The position numbers and the translations under genes are program-made. 40,023 nucleotides of DNA from a virus: the IMG/VR virus record IMGVR_UViG_3300042292_000445, positions 1 to 40,023 of that record, one strand, 5' to 3'. The notes beneath the pieces are model-generated. The model searched no databases, was not told the DNA's origin, and saw only the letters and a program-made list of their open reading frames with translations. Shown in pieces: positions 17,388 to 24,699 of the stretch; position 1 is the stretch's first letter; the number at the start of each line of letters is the position of its first letter.

Positions 17388-18209
17388 ATGAAAAAATTAC
17401 AGATAGCAGACTCTAGAATCCAAATAGCTTTAGAAAGATATTTACAAGGTTCTACATTAACACAAGTAAGTTCTGAGTTAAAAGTTGACAGAAATGTTTT
17501 AGCTAGAATTTTTAAAGAGCATGATTTACTAAAGAGTAGATCTGAACTAATAAGAAAAGGTAAAAGTGGTAAAGAAGTTAAAGATGATGCTTTAGATATT
17601 CTTACACCAGAAGCTTTGTATTGGATAGGTTTTTTATATGCTGATGGTCATATAGAAAAAGGAAGACCTAGAATAAGTCTCACATTACAAAAAGATGATC
17701 ATGAACATTTAGTTAAGTTCAGTGATTTTTTTGGGTGTACAATAAGAGAAGTAAAAGGTTCTGGAAAATATAAAGATGTTACATATATTAGATGTGCTTT
17801 TAGCTCACAAAAAATATATGACAAATTAAAGTTCTTTGATTTTACAAATAATAAAACATTGAGTATAACACCTCATAATCTTTTAACAGGTTCAAAAGAT
17901 TTTTGGAGAGGTTTGGTAGATGGTGATGGTTCTATATATTATCCTAATGATAAAAGGGCTGATGGTAAGTATAATGGGTTAAGATTGGATTTGTATGGTA
18001 CAGAACATACTTTAGACTCTTTTTTAATTTATTTACTTGCTAACTCTATACAAACTAAAACTGTTCCTAAAAAAAGAAAAAATGCTAATGTTTATCAAGT
18101 AACTATTTCAGATGTTACATGTAAAGCTATTAAATTATTGTATCAAGATGCAACTATCTATTTAGATAGAAAATATAACACTTATCTGGAGATGTGCCAG
18201 AATAATTAA
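17388..18209 (+). CDS. LAGLIDADG homing endonuclease with N-terminal HTH
   Basis: The 273-residue product has a resolvase-like helix-turn-helix at about residues 10-48 (QGSTLTQVSSELKVDRNVLA). Two LAGLIDADG helices follow: ALYWIGFLYADGHIEKG (~76-92) and DFWRGLVDGDGSIYYP (~171-186). Each ends in a catalytic Asp (YADG, VDGDG), so it is a two-motif monomeric enzyme. It sits between the major capsid gene and the next structural gene, with its own promoter. As no intron boundaries are evident, it looks free-standing. Homing endonucleases of this type cut a specific neighbouring site and spread by repair. Codon use matches the AT-rich background and not the more C-rich capsid gene next to it. Confidence 0.88.
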   Translation: MKKLQIADSRIQIALERYLQGSTLTQVSSELKVDRNVLARIFKEHDLLKSRSELIRKGKSGKEVKDDALDILTPEALYWIGFLYADGHIEKGRPRISLTLQKDDHEHLVKFSDFFGCTIREVKGSGKYKDVTYIRCAFSSQKIYDKLKFFDFTNNKTLSITPHNLLTGSKDFWRGLVDGDGSIYYPNDKRADGKYNGLRLDLYGTEHTLDSFLIYLLANSIQTKTVPKKRKNANVYQVTISDVTCKAIKLLYQDATIYLDRKYNTYLEMCQNN

Positions 18210-18242
18210 TTAAATTTACACAAACCAAAAACCAACAAAACA

Positions 18243-19259
18243 ATGGATAATTTCACAATGGTTGAGACTGGAAAAGGCTCAATTAAAAAAACAGCTATTG
18301 CTGTAAGACCTTTCTTTGACAATTCTTCTTCTAACATGGGTTTAGAAGATTATGGGATGAGTCTATTTGATGGGGTAACACACTCTGAACAAATTGCTTG
18401 TTTAGACAATAATGGTGTAGTAAGATACCTTACTGGACTGAATGAATTTGCACCGGAAATTAAACTTCTTAATGAAGAAGATAGAGCTGCAAAGGTAAGA
18501 GAGATAAGAAGTGCTGTAGCTGAGTTAGAAAAAGAATTAGCTGCAAATGTAATTGATATTGAAGATCCAATGTTTTGGAATCAAGTAAAATTACTACAAC
18601 CAAACAATAAAGATTTTTGGAATAAGATTTCCATTTCTTGTGGTAATGAACCTTTGTTCTTAGACCCAAGAGATCCTTATGATAGAATCAAACTTTATGC
18701 AATTGAAGCAGGAGGATTTTCTCTTGTATCAAAAAGTTTTGATGATGCTAGATCCAAAGCTGTTCCACCTAAGTTTTACTTAGATAAAGAAGAAGAAACA
18801 GTAATGGTAAGAACTGAATACAAAAAGCTGCGTAATAAAGCACTTGCTGAACTTCAGAAATTATTTGACAAAAACAGTACTAAGTTGTTTTACATTGCTA
18901 AGGTGGTGGATATCAACAGTACACAATATAGAAAATCAACTCCTAATGATGTGATCTATGAAAACATGGATGTATTCATCAACGGTTTAGGAGGAGAAAG
19001 TAACAAAGAAAGAGCAGCTAAATCATTTATGGATGTAGCTAATCTAGATATGGAAACACTAAAAATTAAATCAATTGTTAGAGATTCCGTATTTTTTAAG
19101 TATATTATAAATAAGGCAGATGGATACATCTATCACACTAAGTCAGGTGCTATGCTTGGAAGAAATGTGTCTGATGTAGTTGAGCATATGAAGAATCCTT
19201 TAAATGAGGATATCTTAAAAGACTTAAATGCTGCTTGTGAAAAGTATTGGAACTCTTAA
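18243..19259 (+). CDS. Structural-region protein following the capsid gene (unknown)
   Basis: A 338-residue soluble protein begins with MDNFTMVETGKGSIKKTAIA and shows a helical, coiled-coil-like segment at ~75-100 (EEDRAAKVREIRSAVAELEK). A mixed alpha/beta body follows (FWNKISISCGNEPLFLDPRD; KFYLDKEEETVMVRTEYKKL) with a helical C-terminus. I do not recognise the family. Its leader (AAACCAAAAACCAACAAAAC) is nearly identical to that of the scaffold-like gene, suggesting strong, coordinated expression. Apart from the LAGLIDADG insertion it would directly follow the capsid gene, so a capsid-associated or head-completion role is likely from context. Confidence 0.65.
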   Translation: MDNFTMVETGKGSIKKTAIAVRPFFDNSSSNMGLEDYGMSLFDGVTHSEQIACLDNNGVVRYLTGLNEFAPEIKLLNEEDRAAKVREIRSAVAELEKELAANVIDIEDPMFWNQVKLLQPNNKDFWNKISISCGNEPLFLDPRDPYDRIKLYAIEAGGFSLVSKSFDDARSKAVPPKFYLDKEEETVMVRTEYKKLRNKALAELQKLFDKNSTKLFYIAKVVDINSTQYRKSTPNDVIYENMDVFINGLGGESNKERAAKSFMDVANLDMETLKIKSIVRDSVFFKYIINKADGYIYHTKSGAMLGRNVSDVVEHMKNPLNEDILKDLNAACEKYWNS

Positions 19260-19271
19260 ACTAAAAATAAA

Positions 19272-19451
19272 ATGGCAAATTACACAACTGGGAAAATGAA
19301 TAACCCAAATGCAAAAGTTTCCGCTTCTAAAGTTGCTGGAAGTAAAGGTGTTAAATCTGGAGTTAATCCAAAAGCATCTGCACAAAAAGTAGCAAAAGGA
19401 AAAGTAGGTGGAATATCTAAAGCTCCTAAAACAGCATCTCCTACTAAGTAG
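19272..19451 (+). CDS. Small Lys/Ser/Ala-rich protein (59 aa)
   Basis: The ATG at 19272 lies 12 nt after the preceding stop and the frame runs 59 codons to TAG at 19449-19451. The product (MANYTTGKMNNPNAKVSASK, then repeated Lys, Val, Gly, Ala and Ser) has no hydrophobic core and would be disordered and highly basic, like DNA-binding histone tails. It is the first of six small basic genes after the capsid block. A virion-internal DNA-binding or capsid-binding role is inferred. Confidence 0.6.
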   Translation: MANYTTGKMNNPNAKVSASKVAGSKGVKSGVNPKASAQKVAKGKVGGISKAPKTASPTK

Positions 19452-19479
19452 GGGATGTTTTAATTTTTATTTTAATATT

Positions 19480-19782
19480 ATGGCAAAGAAAGTAAGAGAA
19501 GAAGTTAAAGATGAAACAGTAAAGAAAGTTTCAACTGCTAAAAAAGCATCAGTAAGAAAACCTAGAGTTAAGAAAGCTAAACCTGTTATAGTTAAAGAAG
19601 AGGTTGAACAAGAAGTATTAGCAATAGTTGAAAATGCTACATATGAAGCAACTAAAATTATTTCTGAACACAAAGAATTAGTTGAAGAAAAAGCTGAGGA
19701 GATTAAAGAAATAGTAATTGAATCAATATCAACAGCTACTAAAATTAAATCTTTTTTCAAAAACTTATTTAAGAAAAAATAA
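19480..19782 (+). CDS. Small basic/helical protein (100 aa)
   Basis: I chose the ATG at 19480 (MAKKVREEVKDETVKKVSTA). The longer frame from 19408 overlaps the preceding 59-aa gene and lacks a leader. The N-terminal half is Lys/Ala/Val-rich (KKASVRKPRVKKAKPVIVKE). The second half is a Glu-rich amphipathic helix (EHKELVEEKAEEIKEIVIES) ending in the very basic FFKNLFKKK. It starts 28 nt after the preceding stop. The ending could bind membrane or DNA. No family was recognised; it is a member of the post-capsid basic gene array. Confidence 0.6.
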   Translation: MAKKVREEVKDETVKKVSTAKKASVRKPRVKKAKPVIVKEEVEQEVLAIVENATYEATKIISEHKELVEEKAEEIKEIVIESISTATKIKSFFKNLFKKK

Positions 19783-19784
19783 TA

Positions 19785-19937
19785 ATGGCAAAGCAAATGC
19801 TAAAAAGAAAAGACGGTAGTGTTTCCCAGAGAGGTCTCTGGGATAACATCCGTGATGCTAAAGGTTCTGGAAAGAAGCCTACAGCAGCAATGTTGAAACA
19901 AGAGAAAAAGATTAAAGCACAAACAAAAAAGAAATAG
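19785..19937 (+). CDS. Small basic protein (50 aa)
   Basis: ATG at 19785, 2 nt after the previous stop, 50 codons to TAG at 19935-19937. The product (MAKQMLKRKDGSVSQRGLWD..., ending in KKIKAQTKKK) is basic and likely disordered apart from a short helix. The ATG of the next gene is 2 nt downstream, so the array is tightly coupled. Confidence 0.6.
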   Translation: MAKQMLKRKDGSVSQRGLWDNIRDAKGSGKKPTAAMLKQEKKIKAQTKKK

Positions 19938-19939
19938 TC

Positions 19940-20470
19940 ATGGCAGCTAAAGTAAAAGTTACTGCAGGTGGTGAAAAACATGTGGTATATAAAAAGACTA
20001 CACAAAAAGGTGAGGGAAAGGTTGGTAATATAATGGTTAACCATCCTACCAAAGATAAAGGTCAGTGGGATACAATAGATCTTACTGCAAAAGGAAGAGC
20101 AAAAACAGTAGCTCAGGGTGTAGCAGCTACAAAGAAATGGCATAAAGATAATCCTGATTACAACTATCAGGGAAAAGGTTTATCTAAAATGAAAACTGGT
20201 GGCTCTACGGCAGCTTGGACAAGATCAGAAGGTAAAAATAAGACAGGTGGTCTTAATGCTAAAGGAGTTGCTTCTTACAGAAAAGAAAATCCAGGAAGCA
20301 AATTAAAAATGGCTGTTACTACTAAGCCATCAAAGCTTGATCCAGATAGTAAAGATGCTAAGAGAAGAAAAAGCTTTTGTGCTAGAATGTCAGGAGTTGA
20401 TGGACCTATGAAAGATGAGAAGGGAAGACCTACAAGAAAAGCATTAGCTTTAAGAAAATGGAATTGTTAA
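19940..20470 (+). CDS. Lys-rich phage protein with C-terminal SFCARMSG motif (DUF6321-like)
   Basis: The 176-residue product is strongly basic and Gly/Lys-rich. The C-terminal portion contains AKRRKSFCARMSGVDGPM followed by RKALALRKWNC. The SFCARM...ALRKWNC pairing is what I recall as the signature of a family in marine and freshwater phages (DUF6321), usually near capsid genes. The middle contains TKKWHKDNPDYNYQGKG and GGSTAAWTRSEGKNKTGGLN. The function of that family is not established. A virion-internal DNA-binding protein is a reasonable inference from charge and location. Confidence 0.65.
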   Translation: MAAKVKVTAGGEKHVVYKKTTQKGEGKVGNIMVNHPTKDKGQWDTIDLTAKGRAKTVAQGVAATKKWHKDNPDYNYQGKGLSKMKTGGSTAAWTRSEGKNKTGGLNAKGVASYRKENPGSKLKMAVTTKPSKLDPDSKDAKRRKSFCARMSGVDGPMKDEKGRPTRKALALRKWNC

Positions 20471-20482
20471 AACTTATATAAT

Positions 20483-20848
20483 ATGGCAAAGTGTATGAAA
20501 TGTGGTGGAGCTAAGATGCAATCTGGTGGAGCTACAAAAGGTGGTAGTAATGCAAAAATGGGAATCTTTGGTATTCCTAATGCAGGAGGTACAGGACCTG
20601 AAACAATGAAAAAAGGTGGTTCTAAAGTAACTGCTGTTAAACATTCATGCCCTCCAGGTACAGTTAGATCTGCTACAGGCGGATGTGTATCTGAAAGACC
20701 AAGCTTTAAAAAAGGTGGTTCTGCATTTGGTATGCTATCTGTTAAAGCTGGTGTAGATAAAAATCCTAAAGCTACTGCAGCAGATAGAATAGCTGGTGCT
20801 AAAATGAGCAAAAAGAAAATGGGTGGTGCAACTAAAAAGAAGTGCTAA
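20483..20848 (+). CDS. Gly/Lys-rich Cys-containing small protein (121 aa)
   Basis: The product begins MAKCMKCGGAKMQSGGATKG with a CxxC knuckle. HSCPPGTVRSATGGCVSE lies in the middle, and the C-terminus is very basic, ending KKMGGATKKKC. Repeated KKGGS elements (MKKGGSKV, FKKGGSAFG) separate the segments. It starts 12 nt after the previous gene. It could be a small zinc-binding or disulfide-containing virion protein that contacts DNA through its Lys-rich tails. No family was recognised. Confidence 0.6.
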   Translation: MAKCMKCGGAKMQSGGATKGGSNAKMGIFGIPNAGGTGPETMKKGGSKVTAVKHSCPPGTVRSATGGCVSERPSFKKGGSAFGMLSVKAGVDKNPKATAADRIAGAKMSKKKMGGATKKKC

Positions 20849-20850
20849 TC

Positions 20851-21009
20851 ATGGTTGAGAAAAAAGATAAGAATTGGATTCAAAAAGCTACAGCTGATAT
20901 TAAGAAAAGGGGTACAAAAGGTAAATGTACCCCTATAACTAAACCTGGTTGTACAGGTAAAGCTAAACAGTTAGCTAAGACATTTAAAGCAATGGCAAAA
21001 AAGAAATAA
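20851..21009 (+). CDS. Small basic Cys-containing protein (52 aa)
   Basis: ATG at 20851, 2 nt after the previous stop, 52 codons to TAA at 21007-21009. The product (MVEKKDKNWIQKATADIKKR, then KGKCTPITKPGCTGKAKQ, ending in AMAKKK) has two Cys ten residues apart and a positively charged tail. A short perfect inverted repeat (20909-20933) lies inside it. It is the last of six small Lys-rich genes before the ring-like protein. Confidence 0.6.
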   Translation: MVEKKDKNWIQKATADIKKRGTKGKCTPITKPGCTGKAKQLAKTFKAMAKKK

Positions 21010-21012
21010 GAT

Positions 21013-21711
21013 ATGTTGAATAGTGCAATTGAAGTAAAAGTTAAACAACGTCTCAATAAATTGGACAGTCAAGATTATGACAACTTACAATGTTGGCAGA
21101 TTGTTGAGGCATTTAATAAAGCTCAGGTAGAATGGGTAAGAAGACAATTGCATGGTATTAACTTGGTTAAAGAAGGAGATGAGCAATCTACAAGAAGAAA
21201 AGATGATCTTCAAGTATTACTTTCTCCACTTACTTTGAATCCTTTAAAAAGAGAATCTTATTTCCAATGTAATATTCCAGGTGATTATTTACAATGGAAA
21301 AGGATAGATACTTTTGCAAAAAAGGATTGTTGTGATAAAAGAAGAATGGCTGTATATCTTGCAGAAGAAGGTAACCTTACTCAACTTCTGAGAGATAAAT
21401 CTAAACAACCAAGCTTTGAGTGGGGAGAAACATTTGCAACATTAATAAACAATACAATTCATATTTATACTAATGATGAATTTGATGTTGAAAGTGCTTC
21501 ACTTGTTTATTACAGACAACCAAGAAAAGTACAATTTTTAAATTGTTCTGATCCTTATACAGGAGTTGCATCAACAGCTGATATTGAGTGTGAGTTGAAA
21601 GATGATATAATTGAATTAATAATTGATGAAGCAGTTTCATTACTAGCTGGAGATATTGAATCAGGAAACCAATTCTCTAGAGGTACTCAAGGTGCTGAAC
21701 GTAACAACTAA
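21013..21711 (+). CDS. Ring/connector-like head-tail protein
   Basis: The 232-residue product has an N-terminal helical segment (SAIEVKVKQRLNKLDSQDYD; IVEAFNKAQVEWVRRQLHGI). A beta-rich middle follows (RESYFQCNIPGDYLQWKRID; TIHIYTNDEFDVESASLVYY), and a C-terminal amphipathic helix (IIELIIDEAVSLLAGDIESG) ends the protein. Helix, beta-sandwich, helix with an 'IPGDYLQW' strand is the architecture of connector ring proteins of short-tailed phages (P22 gp4/T7 gp11 type), and crAss-like phages stack several such rings. Two further proteins in the window (34649 and 35320) have the same plan. The exact ring number cannot be assigned from sequence alone. Confidence 0.6.
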   Translation: MLNSAIEVKVKQRLNKLDSQDYDNLQCWQIVEAFNKAQVEWVRRQLHGINLVKEGDEQSTRRKDDLQVLLSPLTLNPLKRESYFQCNIPGDYLQWKRIDTFAKKDCCDKRRMAVYLAEEGNLTQLLRDKSKQPSFEWGETFATLINNTIHIYTNDEFDVESASLVYYRQPRKVQFLNCSDPYTGVASTADIECELKDDIIELIIDEAVSLLAGDIESGNQFSRGTQGAERNN

Positions 21712-21716
21712 AAATA

Positions 21717-22175
21717 ATGGAACCAAGAATGTTAAAAAGAAATCCTGGAACAAGTAAGCCAGCAGCAAGTTACCCTACTGTAGGAGCAGGTGCATCAGTA
21801 GATACTATGACCGCAGCTTGTGTAAGTGAATTAATGAATGCTGCAACTAGTATTCATAAGCTACACTTAAAGATTACAGGAGCAGGCTCCTATGCAGCTC
21901 ACAAAGCATTAAATGAATTGTATGATGCTTTACCTGGACACGCTGATGATTTAGCAGAAGGTTACCAAGGAGCAAGTGAGAAACTATTATCATACAGTGA
22001 GTTATCACCAAGAGTATTAAACAGTGTAGATGATGCATTGAAATACATCCGTGAGATTTGTGATATGGTTTGTGGATTACAAGATAAGATGCCATATTCA
22101 GAAATTGTAAATGATCTTGATACAATTAAGTCTACACTTAATTCAACCAAGTACAAGTTACTTTTCCTTAAATAA
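21717..22175 (+). CDS. Ferritin-like (Dps/DUF5856-type) phage protein
   Basis: The 152-residue product begins with a disordered Pro/Ala/Gly segment and then forms a helical bundle. Helix 1 contains SELMNAATSIHKLHLKITGA, helix 2 SYAAHKALNELYDALPGHAD followed by LAEGYQGAS, and later helices include VDDALKYIREICDMVCGLQD and VNDLDTIKSTLNSTKYKLLF. HxxHL...AHKALNELYD...D.LAEGYQG closely follows the Dps/ferritin pattern, in which His, Asp and Glu from helices 1 and 2 bind iron, and I recall a phage family of this type (DUF5856). Dps proteins oxidise iron and shield DNA; whether this one retains that activity is unknown. It ends the post-capsid operon and is followed by a promoter region. Confidence 0.6.
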   Translation: MEPRMLKRNPGTSKPAASYPTVGAGASVDTMTAACVSELMNAATSIHKLHLKITGAGSYAAHKALNELYDALPGHADDLAEGYQGASEKLLSYSELSPRVLNSVDDALKYIREICDMVCGLQDKMPYSEIVNDLDTIKSTLNSTKYKLLFLK

Positions 22176-22176
22176 T

Positions 22177-22207
22177 TTTGATATTATAAAATCTTTTACT
22201 ATATTAT
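22177..22207 (+). promoter_or_regulatory. Putative promoter for the 528-aa virion protein
   Basis: TTTG at 22177-22180, a 19-nt spacer and TATATTAT at 22200-22207 (partial match to TAnnTTTG) fit the Bacteroidetes pattern. The -7 part overlaps a 13-nt palindrome (22199-22211). The 14-mer TTTTACTATATTAT (22194-22207) recurs exactly at 34056-34069. A long A-rich leader leads to the ATG at 22242. Confidence 0.5.
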
Positions 22208-22241
22208 ATAGTATTTATTTATTAACTAAAACAAAAACAAA

Positions 22242-23828
22242 ATGAGTTATTTTAATCATGCCTTTCAAAAAGCCTTTGTTGGTGTAAATGCTGCAGCTCC
22301 AATGGGGCAAGGTTACACGGACTTAAATCAAGGTGTATTGGGAACTACAGGAAACATTTTGGCTACAGGTCAATTTGCTTTTGTAAACCCTAAAGATTGG
22401 AAAATCCAATCTACTTCTTATTCTGGTCAAGCATGTTGCCCATTAATTTTGGCTGCTGGATCATTATATGCAAAAGACAAAATTGGACCTTTCCACGGAG
22501 GATACAAAGAGTCTAACAAGTCTAAAGAAATTAATCCTAAGTATGTAAGCAAATTTTATTTTGCTCCTGCTTGTGCTCCATCAAACAATGTTATCCATGT
22601 TGGATATACTCCATACACTGATGACCAAGTATTAACACTTACTATTAGTAACACTGGTGCAAACATCGTTGATGGTGTTTACAATGATGTTGCTTTCTCT
22701 GGTGGTGCTGGTGCAGGATTCATTGCTAAAATTACTGTTGTTGGTGGAGTTGCTACTGTAGTAGAAATTGCTAACGGTGGTACAGGTTACTTAGCATCTG
22801 ATACATTAACTTCAATTGCTGGTCAATTATTATCTAATGGATCTCCTGTTACACAAGTTCAATTAACTGTTGCTACAGCTGGTGCTAAAGATGGTTGTAA
22901 AAAAGATTTCTTATGTGGTGAAACTTATAACTTACGTTTAGATGTTAAAGGTTCTCCTGCATTAAGATTCTTAAATCACAATGCTTACTTGACATTAACT
23001 GCTAACACAGGATGTTGTCCAGAAGGAACAATTGTTCCAACTGCAGTAGATGCTACTGAAGTATATATTAAATGGGCTCAACAAATTATTGACTCTCCAT
23101 TAATTGCTCCATTTGTTTATCCAGTAGTTACTGCTGAGAATAATACATTATGGTACAAACCAGGAACTGATACTTCTTCTTTAAATGCTCCAAATGGTTA
23201 TTCAATTGGTGGTACTTGGGATAAATATGTATCTCCAGGACATTCAAATGGTGATTACGCAGGTATGACATTGTTTGGTGCATATGTTGATACTAAATTT
23301 GGTGATTGTACTTTCCAAGTTTCTGACTTCTATGAAAAAGAGCCAGTAAGATTGTATGCTTCTGAAGTTGATTTAAATGGTGACCCATGCGCATTCCAAG
23401 GATTGTGTGTAGTTACTGAGTGTCAAGGAAGACAAGCAAACGGTTTAGGTGAAACAGTTCTTAGAGATGTAATTCTTTCTGAGCGTTACAGTCAAAACTT
23501 CTTCCATTCTGACTTCCGTATCCGTGAGATCACTCAAGGAAACCAAGTTTTGAATGCAATTGACAGATCTGCTTCTTATAACAGATTCTACATCCAACAC
23601 CATGTTCCACGTTTCAACAATGCATCCAGTACTTTTGACAATGATCAATACTTATTAGAAGTTATTGTTGCATCTGATGTTACTCCAACAGATGGTGGAC
23701 AAGGACAATTATTTGCAGAATTTGTAAATGACTGGTTAAACGGTTGTGGTGGTAACTGTGGTGATTTAGAAACTTTTGATTGTGGTACAAACTGTACTCC
23801 AGTTATTGAGATTCCAGAAACAGTTTAA
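22242..23828 (+). CDS. Abundant virion structural protein (unknown type)
   Basis: The 528-residue product begins MSYFNHAFQKAFVGVNAAAP and is beta-rich with many Cys (SGQACCPLI; DGCKKDFLCGE; NTGCCPEGTI; GDPCAFQGLCVVTEC) and a Cys-rich end (GCGGNCGDLETFDC). Residues ~130-212 look like an inserted beta domain with the VVxxGGTGY pattern (VVGGVATVVEIANGGTGY), a module common in phage structural proteins. The gene has its own promoter-like element, an A-rich leader (AACTAAAACAAAAACAAA), more frequent GCT/CGT/TTC codons, and a strong terminator, all pointing to very high expression. Candidate roles are an auxiliary capsid/decoration protein or a major tail component. I cannot tell which. Confidence 0.7.
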   Translation: MSYFNHAFQKAFVGVNAAAPMGQGYTDLNQGVLGTTGNILATGQFAFVNPKDWKIQSTSYSGQACCPLILAAGSLYAKDKIGPFHGGYKESNKSKEINPKYVSKFYFAPACAPSNNVIHVGYTPYTDDQVLTLTISNTGANIVDGVYNDVAFSGGAGAGFIAKITVVGGVATVVEIANGGTGYLASDTLTSIAGQLLSNGSPVTQVQLTVATAGAKDGCKKDFLCGETYNLRLDVKGSPALRFLNHNAYLTLTANTGCCPEGTIVPTAVDATEVYIKWAQQIIDSPLIAPFVYPVVTAENNTLWYKPGTDTSSLNAPNGYSIGGTWDKYVSPGHSNGDYAGMTLFGAYVDTKFGDCTFQVSDFYEKEPVRLYASEVDLNGDPCAFQGLCVVTECQGRQANGLGETVLRDVILSERYSQNFFHSDFRIREITQGNQVLNAIDRSASYNRFYIQHHVPRFNNASSTFDNDQYLLEVIVASDVTPTDGGQGQLFAEFVNDWLNGCGGNCGDLETFDCGTNCTPVIEIPETV

Positions 23829-23848
23829 TAACAAAATCTAATAACTTT

Positions 23849-23888
23849 AAAGGAGAGTGAGAGTTTCAAACTCTTCTCTCCTTTTTTA
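23849..23888 (+). terminator. Strong terminator after the 528-aa virion protein
   Basis: A long, slightly bulged stem (AAAGGAGAG...GAGTTT with AAACTC...CTCTCCTTT) is followed by TTTTTT. It lies 20 nt after the stop and only 12 nt before the next ATG, so downstream genes are probably reached by read-through. Confidence 0.85.
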
Positions 23889-23900
23889 TTTTAAGGACTT

Positions 23901-24470
23901 ATGGCAAATCATATATTAAGTTTAGATATACCTACAATAACAAATACATGTGTGATGAAAATATTTGATACAAGTGTGTATCAAACTACATCACCTAATA
24001 TTCCTATTGTATGTCCTACACTAACAATTACAGTTCCTGGATTCAGTTATTCAACTGAAATCATAGGAGATGCAATGATTAATTTTGTTGAATCTGGGCA
24101 CATTAATATTACAGCATGTGATCTTGGTTTACAAAAAGAAAATTGTGGTACACAATTAGCAAACATACCTGATGGTATTTATGCAATTAAATACAGTGTT
24201 TCACCAAATAATCTAGTATTTGCTGAGTATAATTATTTAAGAATTTCTCAAGCATTAAATAAATATTATAAAGTATTGTGTGGTATTGATTTAGCAGCAT
24301 GTGATCCTCCAGCAAAGATTAAAGAAAAGTTAGAGAAGCTTAGGTTGATAAAAATGTATCTAGAATCTGCTAAGTCAAAAGTAGAATTTTGTCATGAACC
24401 ACAAAAAGGAATGAGTTTATATAACTATGCTTTAAAACTTTTGAATAAATTTGAGTGTAATAATTGTTAA
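23901..24470 (+). CDS. Hypothetical virion-region protein (189 aa)
   Basis: The product has a beta-rich N-terminal two-thirds (MANHILSLDIPTITNTCVMK; TLTITVPGFSYSTEIIG; IPDGIYAIKYSVSPNNLVFA). A helical C-terminal third follows (AKIKEKLEKLRLIKMYLESA) and ends in a Cys pair (FECNNC). The pattern 'G.Y.IKYSV.PN...EY.YLR' suggests a small immunoglobulin-like or collar-like sandwich with a helical anchor. I do not recognise a named family. It opens the Cys-rich fibre cluster, is linked by read-through of the terminator, and precedes a small Cys-rich protein by 18 nt. Confidence 0.6.
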   Translation: MANHILSLDIPTITNTCVMKIFDTSVYQTTSPNIPIVCPTLTITVPGFSYSTEIIGDAMINFVESGHINITACDLGLQKENCGTQLANIPDGIYAIKYSVSPNNLVFAEYNYLRISQALNKYYKVLCGIDLAACDPPAKIKEKLEKLRLIKMYLESAKSKVEFCHEPQKGMSLYNYALKLLNKFECNNC

Positions 24471-24488
24471 ACTTAAAAACCAACCAAA

Positions 24489-24689
24489 ATGAATTGTAAT
24501 AATTGTAATGCAAGATTGTCTTGTGGATGTCAAAAGAAAACAGCAAGTGATGGAAAATCATGTTGTGCAAACTGTTTAGCTAGTTATGAAAATAACTTAA
24601 AAAGCAGAAGACCTATTGTTCCAGCAACATCAGCGGATACAGTGAATAAAAATGTTTGGGGTGCTGATAAATACACAGCAAATAAATAA
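24489..24689 (+). CDS. Small Cys-rich protein (66 aa)
   Basis: The product begins MNCNNCNARLSCGCQKKTAS, followed by GKSCCANCLASYE, with eight Cys in CxxC-like arrangements, consistent with one or two zinc sites. A Thr/Ala-rich tail (VPATSADTVNKNVWGADKYT) follows. The leader (AAACTTAAAAACCAACCAAA) resembles the strong A/C-rich leaders of capsid genes, so it may be well expressed. No family name can be given. It is probably a small structural or chaperone-like component of the following Cys-rich proteins. Confidence 0.6.
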   Translation: MNCNNCNARLSCGCQKKTASDGKSCCANCLASYENNLKSRRPIVPATSADTVNKNVWGADKYTANK

Positions 24690-24699
24690 ATATTGAAAT

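Noticed and set aside
19467-20143. Two ~110-125 aa minus-strand frames over the small basic genes
   Set aside because: They are the antisense of Lys/Ala-rich codons, giving hydrophobic Phe/Ser/Leu strings that mimic membrane proteins. The + strand genes are tightly spaced and coupled.
20909-20933. 7-bp perfect inverted repeat (GGGGTAC/GTACCCC) as a terminator
   Set aside because: It lies inside a coding frame, has no T tract after it and a tight coding context, so it is more likely incidental or a local RNA structure.
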